From assembly GCF_003367705.1 (NCBI RefSeq), contig NZ_CP031425.1, forward strand, positions 2,790,001 through 2,854,000: a DNA stretch of 64,000 bases, given 5' to 3'. The position numbers and the translations under genes are program-made. The first letter of the stretch is position 1; each line of letters opens with the position of its first letter. Below, one piece after another: positions 10,690-19,790 of the stretch. Source of the DNA: Microbacterium foliorum. GTDB taxonomy: Bacteria; Actinomycetota; Actinomycetes; Actinomycetales; Microbacteriaceae. The notes under the pieces were generated by a model that was not told the DNA's origin, did not search any database, and was given only the letters and a program-made list of their open reading frames with translations.

Positions 10690-11160
10690 TTACCAGCGGT
10701 AGTGAGCGAACGCGCGGTTCGACTCGGCCATCTTGTGCGTGTCTTCACGACGCTTGACGGCGGCGCCGAGACCGTTCGACGCGTCGAGGATCTCGTTCTG
10801 GAGACGCTCGGTCATCGTCTTCTCGCGACGGCCCTTGGCGTAGCTGACGAGCCAGCGCAGCGCGAGGGTGTTCGCGCGGTGCGGCTTGACCTCGACCGGA
10901 ACCTGGTAGGTCGAGCCACCGACGCGGCGGCTCTTGACCTCGAGAGTGGGGCGCACGTTGTCGAGCGCCTTCTTCAGAGTGGCGACGGCATCCTGACCGT
11001 TCTTCGCCTCGACGCCCTTGAGGGCGTTGTAGACGATCGACTCGGCCAGCGACTTCTTGCCGTCGACCAGGATCTTGTTGACCAGCTGGCTGACGATCGG
11101 AGCGCCGTATACCGGGTCGTTGACGACGGGACGCTTGGGGGCGGGACCCTTACGAGGCAT
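10690..11160 (-). CDS. rpsG: 30S ribosomal protein S7
   Basis: 156 residues, the normal bacterial length. S7 nucleates assembly of the 16S 3' domain (small-subunit head) and contacts tRNA at the E site. The sequence starts [20 protein letters not shown] and contains [11 protein letters not shown] and the C-terminal [15 protein letters not shown], all characteristic. It starts 5 bp after the rpsL stop, so the two genes are co-transcribed and probably translationally coupled. Confidence 0.98.
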   Translation of the reverse strand: MPRKGPAPKRPVVNDPVYGAPIVSQLVNKILVDGKKSLAESIVYNALKGVEAKNGQDAVATLKKALDNVRPTLEVKSRRVGGSTYQVPVEVKPHRANTLALRWLVSYAKGRREKTMTERLQNEILDASNGLGAAVKRREDTHKMAESNRAFAHYRW

Positions 11161-11165
11161 TGGAC

Positions 11166-11534
11166 TCAGCCCTTCTTCGCGCCGTAGCGGCTGCGAGCCT
11201 GCTTACGGTTCTTGACGGCCTGGGTGTCCAGGGCGCCACGGACGATCTTGTAACGAACACCGGGGAGGTCCTTGACACGACCGCCGCGGACGAGCACCAG
11301 GGAGTGCTCCTGAAGGTTGTGACCCTCACCCGGGATGTACGCGGTGACCTCGGTCCCGTTGCGGAGCTTCACACGAGCGACCTTGCGCATCGCCGAGTTC
11401 GGCTTCTTCGGGGTGGTGGTGTAGACGCGGGTGCAGACCCCGGCCTGCTGGGGGTTCGACTTGAGCGCCGGCGCCTTGGTCTTGGTGACCTTGGGCGAGC
11501 GACCCTTGCGAACCAACTGCTGAATGGTTGGCAC
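11166..11534 (-). CDS. rpsL: 30S ribosomal protein S12
   Basis: 122 residues, the usual length. S12 sits at the decoding centre. [20 protein letters not shown] opens the protein, and the streptomycin-resistance region reads [18 protein letters not shown] with the lysine in TPKKPNS, the wild-type sensitive form. The start is a GTG at 11534 with a GAGGAGA ribosome site. It is the first gene of the str block, with a leader of roughly 160 nt and a strong promoter at 11702-11730. Confidence 0.98.
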   Translation of the reverse strand: MPTIQQLVRKGRSPKVTKTKAPALKSNPQQAGVCTRVYTTTPKKPNSAMRKVARVKLRNGTEVTAYIPGEGHNLQEHSLVLVRGGRVKDLPGVRYKIVRGALDTQAVKNRKQARSRYGAKKG

Positions 11535-11701
11535 GTTCTCTCCTCATAGTGCTGCACGGTGACAGCGTGATGGGTTTCACATCATGACCCACCGGCACGC
11601 CGGAATCGACGTGCTTTTGCAGTGGTGGGTATGCCGTGGGGGCGGATCGGCCACGGAGCCGACGCCCAGCACGCACGTCGAGACGTGCACACACCTGATC
11701 A

Positions 11702-11730
11702 AGTGTAATGCCGCGTAACGTGGCGGTCAA
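11702..11730 (-). promoter_or_regulatory. Promoter of the rpsL-rpsG-fusA operon
   Basis: The minus strand has a near-consensus -35 TTGACC (11730-11725), a 17-bp spacer and -10 TACACT (11707-11702). It lies about 168 bp upstream of the rpsL start. In the leader, GCACGT and ACGTGC around 11676-11692 can form a short hairpin soon after the start of transcription. Confidence 0.85.
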
Positions 11731-11756
11731 ATGAGCGGTGGCCCCGGCGTCCTCCC

Positions 11757-14700
11757 TCAGCGCAGATCGCGCATCCGCGCTGCGACCGTTCCGGCCTCCC
11801 CCGTCCTGCGCTCGGCGGTCACCGCGATGATCAGGAGCACCGCGCCCATGACCGCGAGCGTGATCCACCACGGCATCGACTCGATGCCGCGACCGATCTG
11901 CACCGAGAACACGAAGACGTTCTCGATCGGCAGCACGATCAGGCCGAGCAGGAAGGGCGCCGCCAGGCGGTTCCTCGACCCGAGCAGGATGGCGGCGAGG
12001 GCCAGCACCATGACCAGGATCGCCCGCCAGGTGAGCGGATCCGTGAACGTGGAGACGACCGAGGCCAGCATCATCGTCGCGATGCCCGGGGCGAGCAGCG
12101 CCCACGAGCCGGTCCAGCGCCCCGGCCAGCTGTCAAGCGACGCGCGCCGGGTGTCGGGGTGCGGATCCGGCCTCCGCCGGAGGGCGATCGCGCCGGCGAC
12201 GAGGAGGAACGCTCCCAACGGCAGCGAGAACCACTCGACCCTCAGGTCGCGCGGACTCCACGCCACGACGGCGGTCACGAACGCGATCGCGAACAGGAAC
12301 CACGCCGGTGGGGCGGTGGTCGTGCCGACAACCGTGCGGGCGGCGACCGCCACCGTCGCGACCAGGTAGGCGATCATGAGCATCCACATCGGCCAGATCG
12401 AGGACCAGTCGCGTTCGATCGCGAACCAGGTTCCTGCAGCGAGGGCGAGCGCGGCCGGCGCACCCAGCCAGCGTGTGCGCCGCAGCGTCGACGCGCTCCC
12501 GGCCGCTCGGCGGATGCCCGCGGCCGCGACGGCGAGGGCGGCAGCTCCGACGGCGCTGACCCCGAGGCACAGCGTGAACAGTCCCGCGCCGTGCAGCGAC
12601 GGCAGCTCGCCGCCCAGCCCGAACCTGATGCCCTGGATGGGCCCCGCCGCCGCCGCCAGCCCCGCGGCGACCAGGGTCGGCATGCGGAGCGCGCGCAGCC
12701 GCCGCCGGAGTCCGGCACGACCGTCGCCGATCGACTTCTCGAGGGCGAGCAGCATCCAGGCTGCCCCGAGGAGGCCCACGACGCGCCAGATGACGGGCGA
12801 CGGCCCGTCTGCCGTCTCGGGCTCCGCGAGAGAGATGAGCGCGAGGATCGGCAAGAGCGCGATCAGAAGTCCGGCGGAGTACAGGGCGGTCGCCCGCCGC
12901 CCTCGGATCGTGAGCAGCACCGCGACGACCGCCGCCCCCAGCGCCGGCGGGAGCAGATAGGCCTCGAACAGGTCGACACCGGCCATCCCCCACACGCACC
13001 ACAGCGCGCCGGTGAATGACGCCCCCGCGACGGACCACGCGTAACGCCGGCCGCTGAAGAGTCCTGCGGCGACGGCGCCGAGGCCGATCACCACGAGAAC
13101 GATCAGGGTCGTGCCGAGCCCTGCGGCTTCGCGCCCCACGGAGAGACCGACCGCGATCATTCCGGTGAGCACCGCGGATGCCTCGATCGCCACCCGCGCG
13201 GCATCCGCGGCGAACGCCGAACGCCCCCGGTGCAGCAGCGCATCACGGACGAGGGCTGATGCGGGCAGCGCCAGGCCGACGAGCACCGCGACGATCGGCA
13301 GGGCCACGGGCGAACCGCTCGAGTCGAGCAACTGGGCGCCGAGGCAGACGACGACGACGGCGAGCGTGGGCACGAGCATCGCCGCAGCCGCCGTGCGCAC
13401 CGGCACGGTGAGTCCCGGCCGGCGGGTCAGCAGCAGCGTCAGCGCGAGCACGGACATCAGCCCGGTCGACAGGGCGGTCCATCCGCTGCGCTCCACGATC
13501 ACCTGCAGCACCCCGATCCCGAACGGAACGGTCGAGACGACGAGCACCGCCTGCCAGCTCCGCGCGCCGACGAAGGGCAGGTAGGTGGCGAGGATCGCGA
13601 CGACGAGACCGGCGGATGCGGTGAGGCACAGCCGAGCGATCCCGTCGACCCCACCCTCCCCCAGCGCCGTCGCGACGACGAGCAGCGCGTACGAGAAACC
13701 GGCCCCGACGGAGAGGAAGCGCCATCGCGACGGCTGCACCGCGCCGAGAGCGGCGAGGCCGATCAGCGTCGCCACTCCCGCGACGGGCACGGCATCGATG
13801 TCGCGCCAGGCGACCATGACCGCCGTGAGGAGTGCGAGATAGGCGGCGACGACCAGCATCGTCCGCACTCCCCTGCCCGCCACGCGCCCCGGCATCCACC
13901 GGATCACCGCGGCGACGGCGGCCGCCGTTCCCGTCAGCACGGCGATCGCGGCGGGCAGCACGAGCAGACCGCCGCAGCCCAGCACGAGCAGGGCGAGGGC
14001 GAGGGCGACGAGAGACAGCCGGGCGGCAGGGGTCGCGAGCCGCGCGATGCCGACCCGGGTGCGGGCGACGAGGTGCAAGGCACCGAGACCGGCGCTCAGC
14101 ACTGCGAGACCGAGGGGCGTGCCCCCTCCGACGACTCCGGAGCCGTCGACCCACTCCGCTTCGCCGACGAAGGCGGCGACCGTGAGCGCACCGGTGACCG
14201 CGGCGGATGCGAGCAGTGCGACCGCCGGCAGGGCGAACACGGTCAGCGCCCCACCCGCGACAGGGCCCCGCGGCACGCGGCGCGGCAGCGGAAGGAGCGC
14301 GCCGACCGCCACCAGGGCCACGGATGCCGCGGTGGGCGCGATCGCCAGCTGCCAGGAGGCGTCGACTTCGCGTACCGCGGGGACCGCATAGACCCCGAGC
14401 AGGATCGCCGTCGCCCCCGTCACCCCGGCGAGGAACGCCCACAGCGGCGTCAGCGCCTGACGCGCGGCGATGACGGCATGCGCGGCGACCAGTACGAGCA
14501 TCCCGCCCGTCGCGAGCAGGAACAGCGAGACGTCGTCGATCTCGACCCGCCACACCAGGATCAGCGGTGACGCGATCGCGATCACCTGCGCCCCGACGAG
14601 GGCGACCCGTTCGGGCGCGGGCGGCCGCAGGAACCCGATGGCCGCGGCACCCGCGAACGCGACGCCGAGGGCGCCTGCCGTGGCCGAGAGCGCCGTCGCC

Positions 14701-15461
14701 CCCGCCAGGCCGAGCATCGCCGGCGTCAGCGTCAGCGCCACGACAGCCACCCACTGCCAGACCCGGATGGCGCGACGCCGCCCCGCGCTCCGCACGGCCG
14801 GGGCGACGACCGCCGTGACGACGGCGGCGGTGAGCCACGGATGCACCTCCGGCGCCGCGAGCTGGGCGACCGCGTGGACGTCGAGTCCGGCGAACACCAG
14901 CCCCAGCGCACCGACGGCCTCGGCTGAGAACCGCAGTCCTCGGCGCGCGAGCAGCCACGCCCCGCCGAGGAACAGCAGGGTGATGAGACCGACGATCACG
15001 CTGCGCAGGGCACGGTCGGCGAGATCCGGGTTCAGGTACGTGAACACCACGGCGGCGACGGCGACGAGCCCGGCCCCCGCCGTCGCGAGCACGGACTGCA
15101 GCGTCGCACTGCTCTGCGGCGCGGAGACCGTCGTCGACGCGGCCGTGGGATTCGCACGCGCCGCCGCTGCGCGGGGCGCCGGTGCCGGCGGTGCGGTGGC
15201 AGGTTCGGCAGCGACCGGCGGGATGCGCTGCAGCACCGCATCCCGTGCGCGCATGGCACCTGCGGCGGTCAGAGACGCCCTCCACAGCTCCGATCCGACG
15301 GGGCCGCGGAGATCCGCACCGCAGGTACGGCACCATCCGTCCGCCAGCTCGGCCTGACACACCGGGCACGTTCCGAGGTCGAGCAGGTGCCGGGCGACGG
15401 CCTCACCCCAGGTGAGCGCATCGGTCGACGGCGGCGAGGACTCCAGAGACGTGGGGGTCAT
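11757..15461 (-). CDS. Giant polytopic membrane protein with N-terminal zinc ribbon
   Basis: 1234 residues. An N-terminal zinc ribbon has two CxxC pairs, CPVC (32-35) and CRTC (44-47). A Pro/Ala-rich linker (about 85-125) leads into roughly 30 or more hydrophobic segments filling the rest of the protein. This matches large actinobacterial membrane proteins sometimes labelled SCO7613-like; no enzymatic motif is visible and the function is unknown. The start is set by an ATGA overlap with the XRE regulator stop (15461..15458), so translation is coupled to the regulator. It is convergent with nothing on its left and ends just before the str promoter. Confidence 0.85.
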   Translation of the reverse strand: MTPTSLESSPPSTDALTWGEAVARHLLDLGTCPVCQAELADGWCRTCGADLRGPVGSELWRASLTAAGAMRARDAVLQRIPPVAAEPATAPPAPAPRAAAARANPTAASTTVSAPQSSATLQSVLATAGAGLVAVAAVVFTYLNPDLADRALRSVIVGLITLLFLGGAWLLARRGLRFSAEAVGALGLVFAGLDVHAVAQLAAPEVHPWLTAAVVTAVVAPAVRSAGRRRAIRVWQWVAVVALTLTPAMLGLAGATALSATAGALGVAFAGAAAIGFLRPPAPERVALVGAQVIAIASPLILVWRVEIDDVSLFLLATGGMLVLVAAHAVIAARQALTPLWAFLAGVTGATAILLGVYAVPAVREVDASWQLAIAPTAASVALVAVGALLPLPRRVPRGPVAGGALTVFALPAVALLASAAVTGALTVAAFVGEAEWVDGSGVVGGGTPLGLAVLSAGLGALHLVARTRVGIARLATPAARLSLVALALALLVLGCGGLLVLPAAIAVLTGTAAAVAAVIRWMPGRVAGRGVRTMLVVAAYLALLTAVMVAWRDIDAVPVAGVATLIGLAALGAVQPSRWRFLSVGAGFSYALLVVATALGEGGVDGIARLCLTASAGLVVAILATYLPFVGARSWQAVLVVSTVPFGIGVLQVIVERSGWTALSTGLMSVLALTLLLTRRPGLTVPVRTAAAAMLVPTLAVVVVCLGAQLLDSSGSPVALPIVAVLVGLALPASALVRDALLHRGRSAFAADAARVAIEASAVLTGMIAVGLSVGREAAGLGTTLIVLVVIGLGAVAAGLFSGRRYAWSVAGASFTGALWCVWGMAGVDLFEAYLLPPALGAAVVAVLLTIRGRRATALYSAGLLIALLPILALISLAEPETADGPSPVIWRVVGLLGAAWMLLALEKSIGDGRAGLRRRLRALRMPTLVAAGLAAAAGPIQGIRFGLGGELPSLHGAGLFTLCLGVSAVGAAALAVAAAGIRRAAGSASTLRRTRWLGAPAALALAAGTWFAIERDWSSIWPMWMLMIAYLVATVAVAARTVVGTTTAPPAWFLFAIAFVTAVVAWSPRDLRVEWFSLPLGAFLLVAGAIALRRRPDPHPDTRRASLDSWPGRWTGSWALLAPGIATMMLASVVSTFTDPLTWRAILVMVLALAAILLGSRNRLAAPFLLGLIVLPIENVFVFSVQIGRGIESMPWWITLAVMGAVLLIIAVTAERRTGEAGTVAARMRDLR

Positions 15462-15679
15462 GACTGCTCCTCTGTCTCGGGCACCCAGCGCAGGATGTCG
15501 CCCGGCTGGCACTCCAGCACCCGGCAGATGGCCTCGAGCGTCGTGAAGCGCACGGCCTTGGCCCTGCCGTTCTTGAGCACGGCGACGTTCGCGGGGGTGA
15601 TCCCGATGGCATCCGCGAAGTCCTGCACACTCATCTTCTTCATCGCGAGCTGCACGTCGAGGTCGATCACGATGGGCAT
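15458..15679 (-). CDS. XRE-type helix-turn-helix regulator (YozG-like)
   Basis: 73 residues, essentially one Cro/C1-type HTH: MSVQDFADAIGITPANVAVL forms helices 2-3, followed by TTLEAICRVLECQPGDILRW, the typical end of small YozG-like regulators. It overlaps the DUF2975 gene by 1 bp upstream (TGATG) and the giant membrane protein by 4 bp downstream, so the three form one coupled operon. DUF2975 plus small XRE is a recurrent pair. It probably regulates its own operon through the repeats at 16163-16206. Confidence 0.85.
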   Translation of the reverse strand: MPIVIDLDVQLAMKKMSVQDFADAIGITPANVAVLKNGRAKAVRFTTLEAICRVLECQPGDILRWVPETEEQS

Positions 15680-16155
15680 CAGACGACTTCCGAGAGGTCC
15701 TGCTCGAGTTCCAGCGCCTTGCGCAGGAGCCCGCGCAGCACCACGACGAGCAGGGCGAGCGCCGCGCTCACCACGATGCCGAGCACGGCGAGCAGCGTGA
15801 GGGACAGCGACACGGCGCGACTGCCGACGATGACGACGTACGAGACGAGGATCAGCACCCCCGCCGCGACGAGCGCGCCGAGGATGATGTCGACGTACCG
15901 GAACGCCTCGACGCGGAAGATGCGATCGGTCTGCACCAGCGACAGGAGGAACCAGACGCAGACGAGCGTCACCTCGATGAGACCGATGAAGATCACCGCG
16001 CCGATGATTCCGGGAACCTCGAGCTGGTCGACATCGGGGTTGCGGATCGCGGTGATGCGGGCGACGGCGGGGATCACGAGCGTCTGGCTGGCGACCAGCA
16101 GACCGAGGAGGAGCACGATGAGCGCCTTGAGAGCGCGAGAGATACGGGGTTGCAT
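15679..16155 (-). CDS. DUF2975 family membrane protein
   Basis: 158 residues with four membrane segments (about 7-29, 44-66, 82-104, 115-137), the DUF2975 layout; function unknown. The ATG at 16155 is preferred over a TTG at 16176 because it directly precedes the basic MQPRISRALK end and has an AGGCG-like ribosome site. It is the first gene of the three-gene operon with the XRE regulator and the zinc-ribbon membrane protein. The pairing suggests a membrane partner that controls, or is controlled by, the regulator (inference). Confidence 0.8.
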   Translation of the reverse strand: MQPRISRALKALIVLLLGLLVASQTLVIPAVARITAIRNPDVDQLEVPGIIGAVIFIGLIEVTLVCVWFLLSLVQTDRIFRVEAFRYVDIILGALVAAGVLILVSYVVIVGSRAVSLSLTLLAVLGIVVSAALALLVVVLRGLLRKALELEQDLSEVV

Positions 16156-16162
16156 GGTTCGC

Positions 16163-16206
16163 CTATCGATCGCCAATGGGTATCTATCGAAAAACGATAC
16201 CTATCG
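16163..16206 (-). promoter_or_regulatory. Operator-like repeats upstream of the DUF2975/XRE operon
   Basis: The hexamer CTATCG occurs three times (16163-16168, 16184-16189, 16201-16206). Two nested inverted repeats are present: TATCG-AAAAA-CGATA (16185-16199) and CGATA-CC-TATCG (16195-16206). They lie within about 50 bp upstream of the first gene, a natural place for autoregulation by the XRE protein. Confidence 0.6.
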
Positions 16207-16306
16207 GGCGTCGACGTCGCCAGTCACCGCCGCGTCTCCCAGCAGATATGCAGACACACGCGAGGCCGCCGGAGTCTGGGGAGCCCTGCGGCCGGAAGCG
16301 CGCCGC

Positions 16307-16954
16307 TCAGGCCTGGTCGGGGTCGAACGGCGAGTCCAGCGACTCGGTGAGCTCCGCGAGGAGCGCCTCGATCTGCGGCTCGACATGCTGCGAGATCGCC
16401 GCCTGGATGTAGATGCGGTGGCGCAGCAGGATGCGGCAGATCTCACGTCCCACCATGTTGGCGTACTCGTCGGCCAGCGACACCTCCTGCCGCAGCGCCG
16501 CCTTCGCCTCCTCGCTCAGCGGCGGAAGCGGAGGCAGATCGGCGACCGCCTCGTCGGCCATGCCGGCGATGGTGAAGAGGAAGGGCGCGCCGGCGACGGG
16601 CTCGGGGTCGAGCGGCAGGCCGTCGAACTCCGGATCGAGATTCTCTGTGGGCCGGTAGGTGCGCGCGCGGTTACGGGCCGCCTGCTGGTCGAGTTCGCGC
16701 TGCAGCATCGGCAGGTTCTTCGACGTGTAATCGGCGACCGCATGATCGACGATCGTCTTGATGCGGGTCGAGAGGCCGTGCTGCACGCCGTGCGGGGTGT
16801 TCGAGCCGATCCCCGCGGCAGAGAGGATCGGGGATCCGAGACAGCGCCGGCAGGGCGCGACGCGGCCACGGTGGGTGGCCGGCTCCCAGCGCGGCACCCA
16901 GCGGATCCAGGCCTCGACGGCCTGGTCTACCTGCGTCTCCAACGAGCGCTCCAC
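16307..16954 (-). CDS. Conserved-type hypothetical protein with CxxC motif
   Basis: 215 residues, soluble, not recognised. A Trp-rich start (WIRWVPRWEP, about 15-24) is followed by a CRRC motif near residue 35 that could bind metal or be redox active, then a helical, acidic C-terminal half (EEAKAALRQEVSLADEYAN onward). The GTG start at 16954 is supported by a TACGCT -10 box exactly 6 nt upstream. No signal peptide or membrane segment is seen. It stands alone between the DUF2975 operon and a membrane-protein gene on the same strand. Confidence 0.7.
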   Translation of the reverse strand: MERSLETQVDQAVEAWIRWVPRWEPATHRGRVAPCRRCLGSPILSAAGIGSNTPHGVQHGLSTRIKTIVDHAVADYTSKNLPMLQRELDQQAARNRARTYRPTENLDPEFDGLPLDPEPVAGAPFLFTIAGMADEAVADLPPLPPLSEEAKAALRQEVSLADEYANMVGREICRILLRHRIYIQAAISQHVEPQIEALLAELTESLDSPFDPDQA

Positions 16955-16960
16955 ACCTAG

Positions 16961-16966
16961 AGCGTA
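16961..16966 (-). promoter_or_regulatory. -10 box of a leaderless promoter
   Basis: TACGCT on the minus strand ends exactly 6 nt before the GTG at 16954, and no Shine-Dalgarno sequence is present. Confidence 0.6.
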
Positions 16967-17013
16967 CGGCGCGCACGGCCTGCTCGCGGCGATTCGCACC
17001 CCACGGCGGGGCG

Positions 17014-17505
17014 TCACTCCTCGTCGTCGCGCTCCCAGGGCCACTGCGGGCGCTCCGCCCGGGTGCGTCGGAGGGCCACGCCGCTCCACGCGGCGATCGC
17101 AGCGGCCAGAAGAAGCACCGCGCTCGCGCCTCCGCGCACGAGGTCTCCCGCGACCACCGTCGCCACGATCAGATCCCCGCCTGCGACCGCCACCCCGCCC
17201 CACACTGCAGCCAGATGCGCCAGCGCGGTCGCGAGCGCGACGGCCGGGGCGGAGATGAACGACGGGCGCGACCTCTGCAGCGCACCGCGCAGCGACATCG
17301 CGAAGACCAGCAGCGCGATGATCATGCCGACGACCCCGGGCACCGGCCCGAGTCCGGGGACCGCGATGATGTCGCGATCGGTCACGATGCTGACGGCGCC
17401 GAGCCCGAAGACGGCCAGCGCGAAGAAGCCGATCGTCGCGAGCACCAGCGCCAAGACGGCCGAAACCCCCGCGGACTCGGGTCCACGGGGGTTCGGCGAT
17501 GACAT
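17014..17505 (-). CDS. Hypothetical four-helix membrane protein
   Basis: 163 residues with about four hydrophobic segments (about 15-40, 50-70, 82-105, 120-140) and an acidic C-terminus (ERPQWPWERDDEE). It is not recognised. The ATG at 17505 starts MSSPNPRGPESAG; a TAGTCT hexamer ends 5 nt upstream. It begins 8 bp after the stop of the 340-residue membrane gene on the same strand, so the two probably share a transcript. Confidence 0.7.
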   Translation of the reverse strand: MSSPNPRGPESAGVSAVLALVLATIGFFALAVFGLGAVSIVTDRDIIAVPGLGPVPGVVGMIIALLVFAMSLRGALQRSRPSFISAPAVALATALAHLAAVWGGVAVAGGDLIVATVVAGDLVRGGASAVLLLAAAIAAWSGVALRRTRAERPQWPWERDDEE

Positions 17506-17513
17506 GGCAGAGA

Positions 17514-18536
17514 CTATCGCGAGAGCGTCGGGCCGGCTTCGAGGGTGCGCTCGTACTCGCGCTGCGCCTCGGCGTTGAGCTCGGTCTTTCGTGCACCGCT
17601 GCGGGCCACCCAGGCACCGAACCAGATCGTCAGCTCCCGCGCGAACACGAACGCCGCGATCGCGAGCGGGTGGAAGAGCTGCGACGACACCAGCTCGTTG
17701 CCCTCGCTGGCGGTGAGCTGCCAGAACGGCGCACCGAGGAGAGCACCGAGGATGTGACCGCCGTAGGCGATCACGCCGACGATGATGCCGAAGACGACCC
17801 ACAGACCCCAGCGGCCGCGGTTGATGAACGCGCCGAGCAGCCAGAATCCGAGGAAGAACGCGACGACGGGAACCCAGAAGCCCCAGGTGGTCAGCGGTGC
17901 GAGCGCGGAGTCGCCGAGGTTCGCAGTGGTCACGTCACCCGCGACCGCACCGAGCCCGAGGGTCGCGGCGAGGTACAGCACGGCGAACGCCACGGTCGCG
18001 AGCAGGCCGATGGCGCCGGCAGTGCCACGGTTGCCACGCTCGCGCGGCGCCTCGGGGGCCTGGACGAAGATCGGCTGCTGCTGCACGGGTACGACCGCGG
18101 GCTCGGCGACCACAGGCTCGGACGCGACCGGCTCGGCAGGCACGACGCGCGTGGCGATGTCGCTGTTCGACGAGTACGCGTCGCTGTTCGACGAGTACGC
18201 GTCGCCGGCGATCGAGGAGCGCTCCGGGGCGACGGGCGGCACGTATGCCGCAGCGTGGTCGGTGCTCGACGCGTCGGACGTCACGTCGGGCTCGGGATCC
18301 AGGTACCGAGGGTCGTTGAGCTCGGGCGTCGAGAAGGTGCCGGGGTGGTCGTTCTCGGCGGCCTCGAAGGCTGCGACGTCGGGATCGACCGCAGGACGCA
18401 CCCGGGACTCGTCCGCGGACGCACCGGGAACTCCCGCACCAGCCGCGGCGGCGGCATCGAGTCCCTCGTTCGCGCTGTCGACGACGTCATCGACGTCCTT
18501 CGGCCGCTCGGGCTGGGGAACCTCGGGGTCACTCAT
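17514..18536 (-). CDS. Hypothetical membrane protein with long acidic disordered N-terminus
   Basis: 340 residues. The first 170 are Asp/Glu/Pro/Ala-rich and probably disordered, facing the cytoplasm, and contain a perfect duplication of DAYSSNS. About four membrane segments follow (about 175-200, 215-240, 245-270, 290-310) and the tail is charged. It is not recognised. The start at 18536 (MSDPEVPQPERP) has an AGAGGCG ribosome site. The neighbour downstream is another small membrane protein. The build resembles actinobacterial envelope-associated proteins, but no function can be assigned. Confidence 0.75.
   Translation of the reverse strand: MSDPEVPQPERPKDVDDVVDSANEGLDAAAAAGAGVPGASADESRVRPAVDPDVAAFEAAENDHPGTFSTPELNDPRYLDPEPDVTSDASSTDHAAAYVPPVAPERSSIAGDAYSSNSDAYSSNSDIATRVVPAEPVASEPVVAEPAVVPVQQQPIFVQAPEAPRERGNRGTAGAIGLLATVAFAVLYLAATLGLGAVAGDVTTANLGDSALAPLTTWGFWVPVVAFFLGFWLLGAFINRGRWGLWVVFGIIVGVIAYGGHILGALLGAPFWQLTASEGNELVSSQLFHPLAIAAFVFARELTIWFGAWVARSGARKTELNAEAQREYERTLEAGPTLSR
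18160..18201 (-). repeat. Perfect 21-bp tandem duplication inside a coding region
   Basis: Two identical 21-bp units (18160-18180, 18181-18201) encode the heptapeptide DAYSSNS twice, in frame, in the disordered N-terminus. Identity at every base suggests a recent slippage event. Confidence 0.9.
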
Positions 18537-18669
18537 GGGGGTGCGCCTCTCATCGGATGTGTGCAGTGCGAGATTACCGCCGCGCGCACGCCCGCCGACG
18601 GAGGCGTGCCGACGTGTCGCAGAGCCGACGCGCGGCGCGGATCCTCCCGCACCGCCTCGGGGATCGTGA

Positions 18670-18822
18670 TCAGGGGGAGGTGGCGCGCAGCGTGTCTCCG
18701 ACGAGGGTGGCGATCGCGGGCACCAGGGGGATCGCGAACCAGACGAGAGCCGCGATCACGCCGGTGCACAGCACCGCGGCGATCCAGCTGACCACCATGT
18801 TGCGTCCCGAGACTCGTGCCAT
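18670..18822 (-). CDS. Small membrane protein, 50 residues
   Basis: [20 protein letters not shown] continues into one or two hydrophobic segments and ends RATSP. It is not recognised. It is short but has a typical positive-inside start and a membrane segment, lies divergent to yajQ and does not overlap another gene. A start at the internal Met9 is possible. Confidence 0.55.
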   Translation of the reverse strand: MARVSGRNMVVSWIAAVLCTGVIAALVWFAIPLVPAIATLVGDTLRATSP

Positions 18823-18888
18823 GTGCTCACGGTACGACTGCGGGGGTCCTGTACCGGGACGCAACGCCGACGACGACGGCGGTATCGA

Positions 18889-18894
18889 TACACT
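18889..18894 (+). promoter_or_regulatory. -10 box of the leaderless yajQ promoter
   Basis: TACACT ends exactly 6 nt before the yajQ ATG at 18901. No ribosome-binding sequence is present, as expected for a leaderless message. Confidence 0.65.
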
Positions 18895-18900
18895 TTGGGT

Positions 18901-19389
18901 ATGGCTGACAGTTCCTTTGACATCGTCTCGAAAGTGGATCACCAGGAGGCCGAGAACGCCCTGAACCAGGCTCGCAAGGAGATCGAGCAGCGCTATGACT
19001 TCAAGGGCACCGGCGCCTCCATCGCCTGGAGCGGCGAACAGATCCTGATCATCGCCGGCACCGAGGAGCGCGCGAAGGCCGTGCTCGACGTCTTCCAGAG
19101 CAAGCTCATCAAGCGCGGCATCTCGCTCAAGAGCCTCGAGTCGGGCGAGGCGTTCGCGAGCGGCAAGGAATTCCGCATCGTCTCGACGCTCAAGGACGGC
19201 ATCTCGTCGGAGAACGCGAAGAAGATCAACAAGCTGATCCGCGACGAGGGCCCCAAGGGCGTGAAGAGCCAGATCCAGGGTGGCGAGCTGCGCGTGCAGT
19301 CCAAGAGCCGCGACGACCTGCAGTCCGTGATCGCGCTGCTCAAGGGCGCCGACCTCGACCTCGATCTGCAGTTCATCAACTACCGGTAA
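18901..19389 (+). CDS. yajQ: YajQ family nucleotide-binding protein
   Basis: 162 residues, normal for the YajQ/UPF0234 family, two ferredoxin-like folds that bind nucleotides (cyclic di-GMP in some species). [31 protein letters not shown] and [20 protein letters not shown] are diagnostic. The start is the ATG directly after a leaderless -10 box. The last codons, FINYR plus stop, lie within or next to a 14-bp sequence repeated at 25039, marking the insertion point of the adjacent element. The protein itself is intact. Its original terminator is probably the hairpin at 25066-25103, now 5.7 kb away. Confidence 0.95.
   Translation: MADSSFDIVSKVDHQEAENALNQARKEIEQRYDFKGTGASIAWSGEQILIIAGTEERAKAVLDVFQSKLIKRGISLKSLESGEAFASGKEFRIVSTLKDGISSENAKKINKLIRDEGPKGVKSQIQGGELRVQSKSRDDLQSVIALLKGADLDLDLQFINYR
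19372..19385 (+). other. Probable attL core (14-bp direct repeat)
   Basis: TTCATCAACTACCG covers the last in-frame codons of yajQ (FINYR), ending 1 bp before the TAA-containing codons. The same 14 bp recur at 25039-25052. Confidence 0.75.
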
Positions 19390-19512
19390 GAGCGCCGTCT
19401 GACCTGGAATCGACGGACAGCGGGCATGGTTCCAAGACGCGCCCGCGCTCCGAGCGCTCGCTGACCGCCTCCGGGCGGAACACGGAGAGCCCAACGGGTT
19501 AGTGGCTGCTCT

Positions 19513-19740
19513 ATGACGCATATGGAACCCTGGCTCTCGATGAATGCAGCCGCTGTCCTCACGGGACGATCGAAGCGAACCATCCGTCGGTGGCTCGCCG
19601 ACCCGGACCTCAGGATCAGCACCGAAAATCACGACGGCGTCCGCGTCATCAACACCCAAGACCTGCTCAGGGTCGAGAGGTGGAAGCACGCGTATACAGT
19701 CGCCCCGACGTTCGGTAGGGAACTTTCCCCGAGAGTTTGA
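19513..19740 (+). CDS. Excisionase-like / MerR-type HTH protein
   Basis: 75 residues. LSMNAAAVLTGRSKRTIRRW and DGVRVINTQDLLRVE match the small winged-HTH DNA-binding domain of excisionases and MerR-like phage regulators: a helix-turn-helix followed by a strand giving R-V-I-x-x-x-D-L. It starts at the ATG at 19513 or three codons later at 19522. It is the first gene inside the left repeat, where an excisionase or regulator of an integrated element is commonly found. No integrase follows. Confidence 0.7.
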   Translation: MTHMEPWLSMNAAAVLTGRSKRTIRRWLADPDLRISTENHDGVRVINTQDLLRVERWKHAYTVAPTFGRELSPRV

Positions 19741-19790
19741 ATGTGTCCAATGTGACCGGGGTACTGTGAAAGAGTCGCCACACTGTCGCA

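Noticed and set aside
8857..11187. Long plus-strand open frames opposite fusA, rpsG, tuf and other genes
   Set aside because: They are products of high-GC codon bias on the opposite strand: low-complexity Arg/Asp/Leu-rich sequence with no family match or ribosome site, over well-known genes.
16156..16176. TTG start at 16176 for the DUF2975 protein
   Set aside because: It would add seven residues before a normal ATG and run into the operator-like repeats; the ATG at 16155 fits the family better.
16955..17617. N-terminal extension of the 215-residue protein to 17617
   Set aside because: The extension crosses the membrane-protein gene in another frame and is Arg-rich shadow sequence; the GTG with its -10 box at 16961 is a better start.
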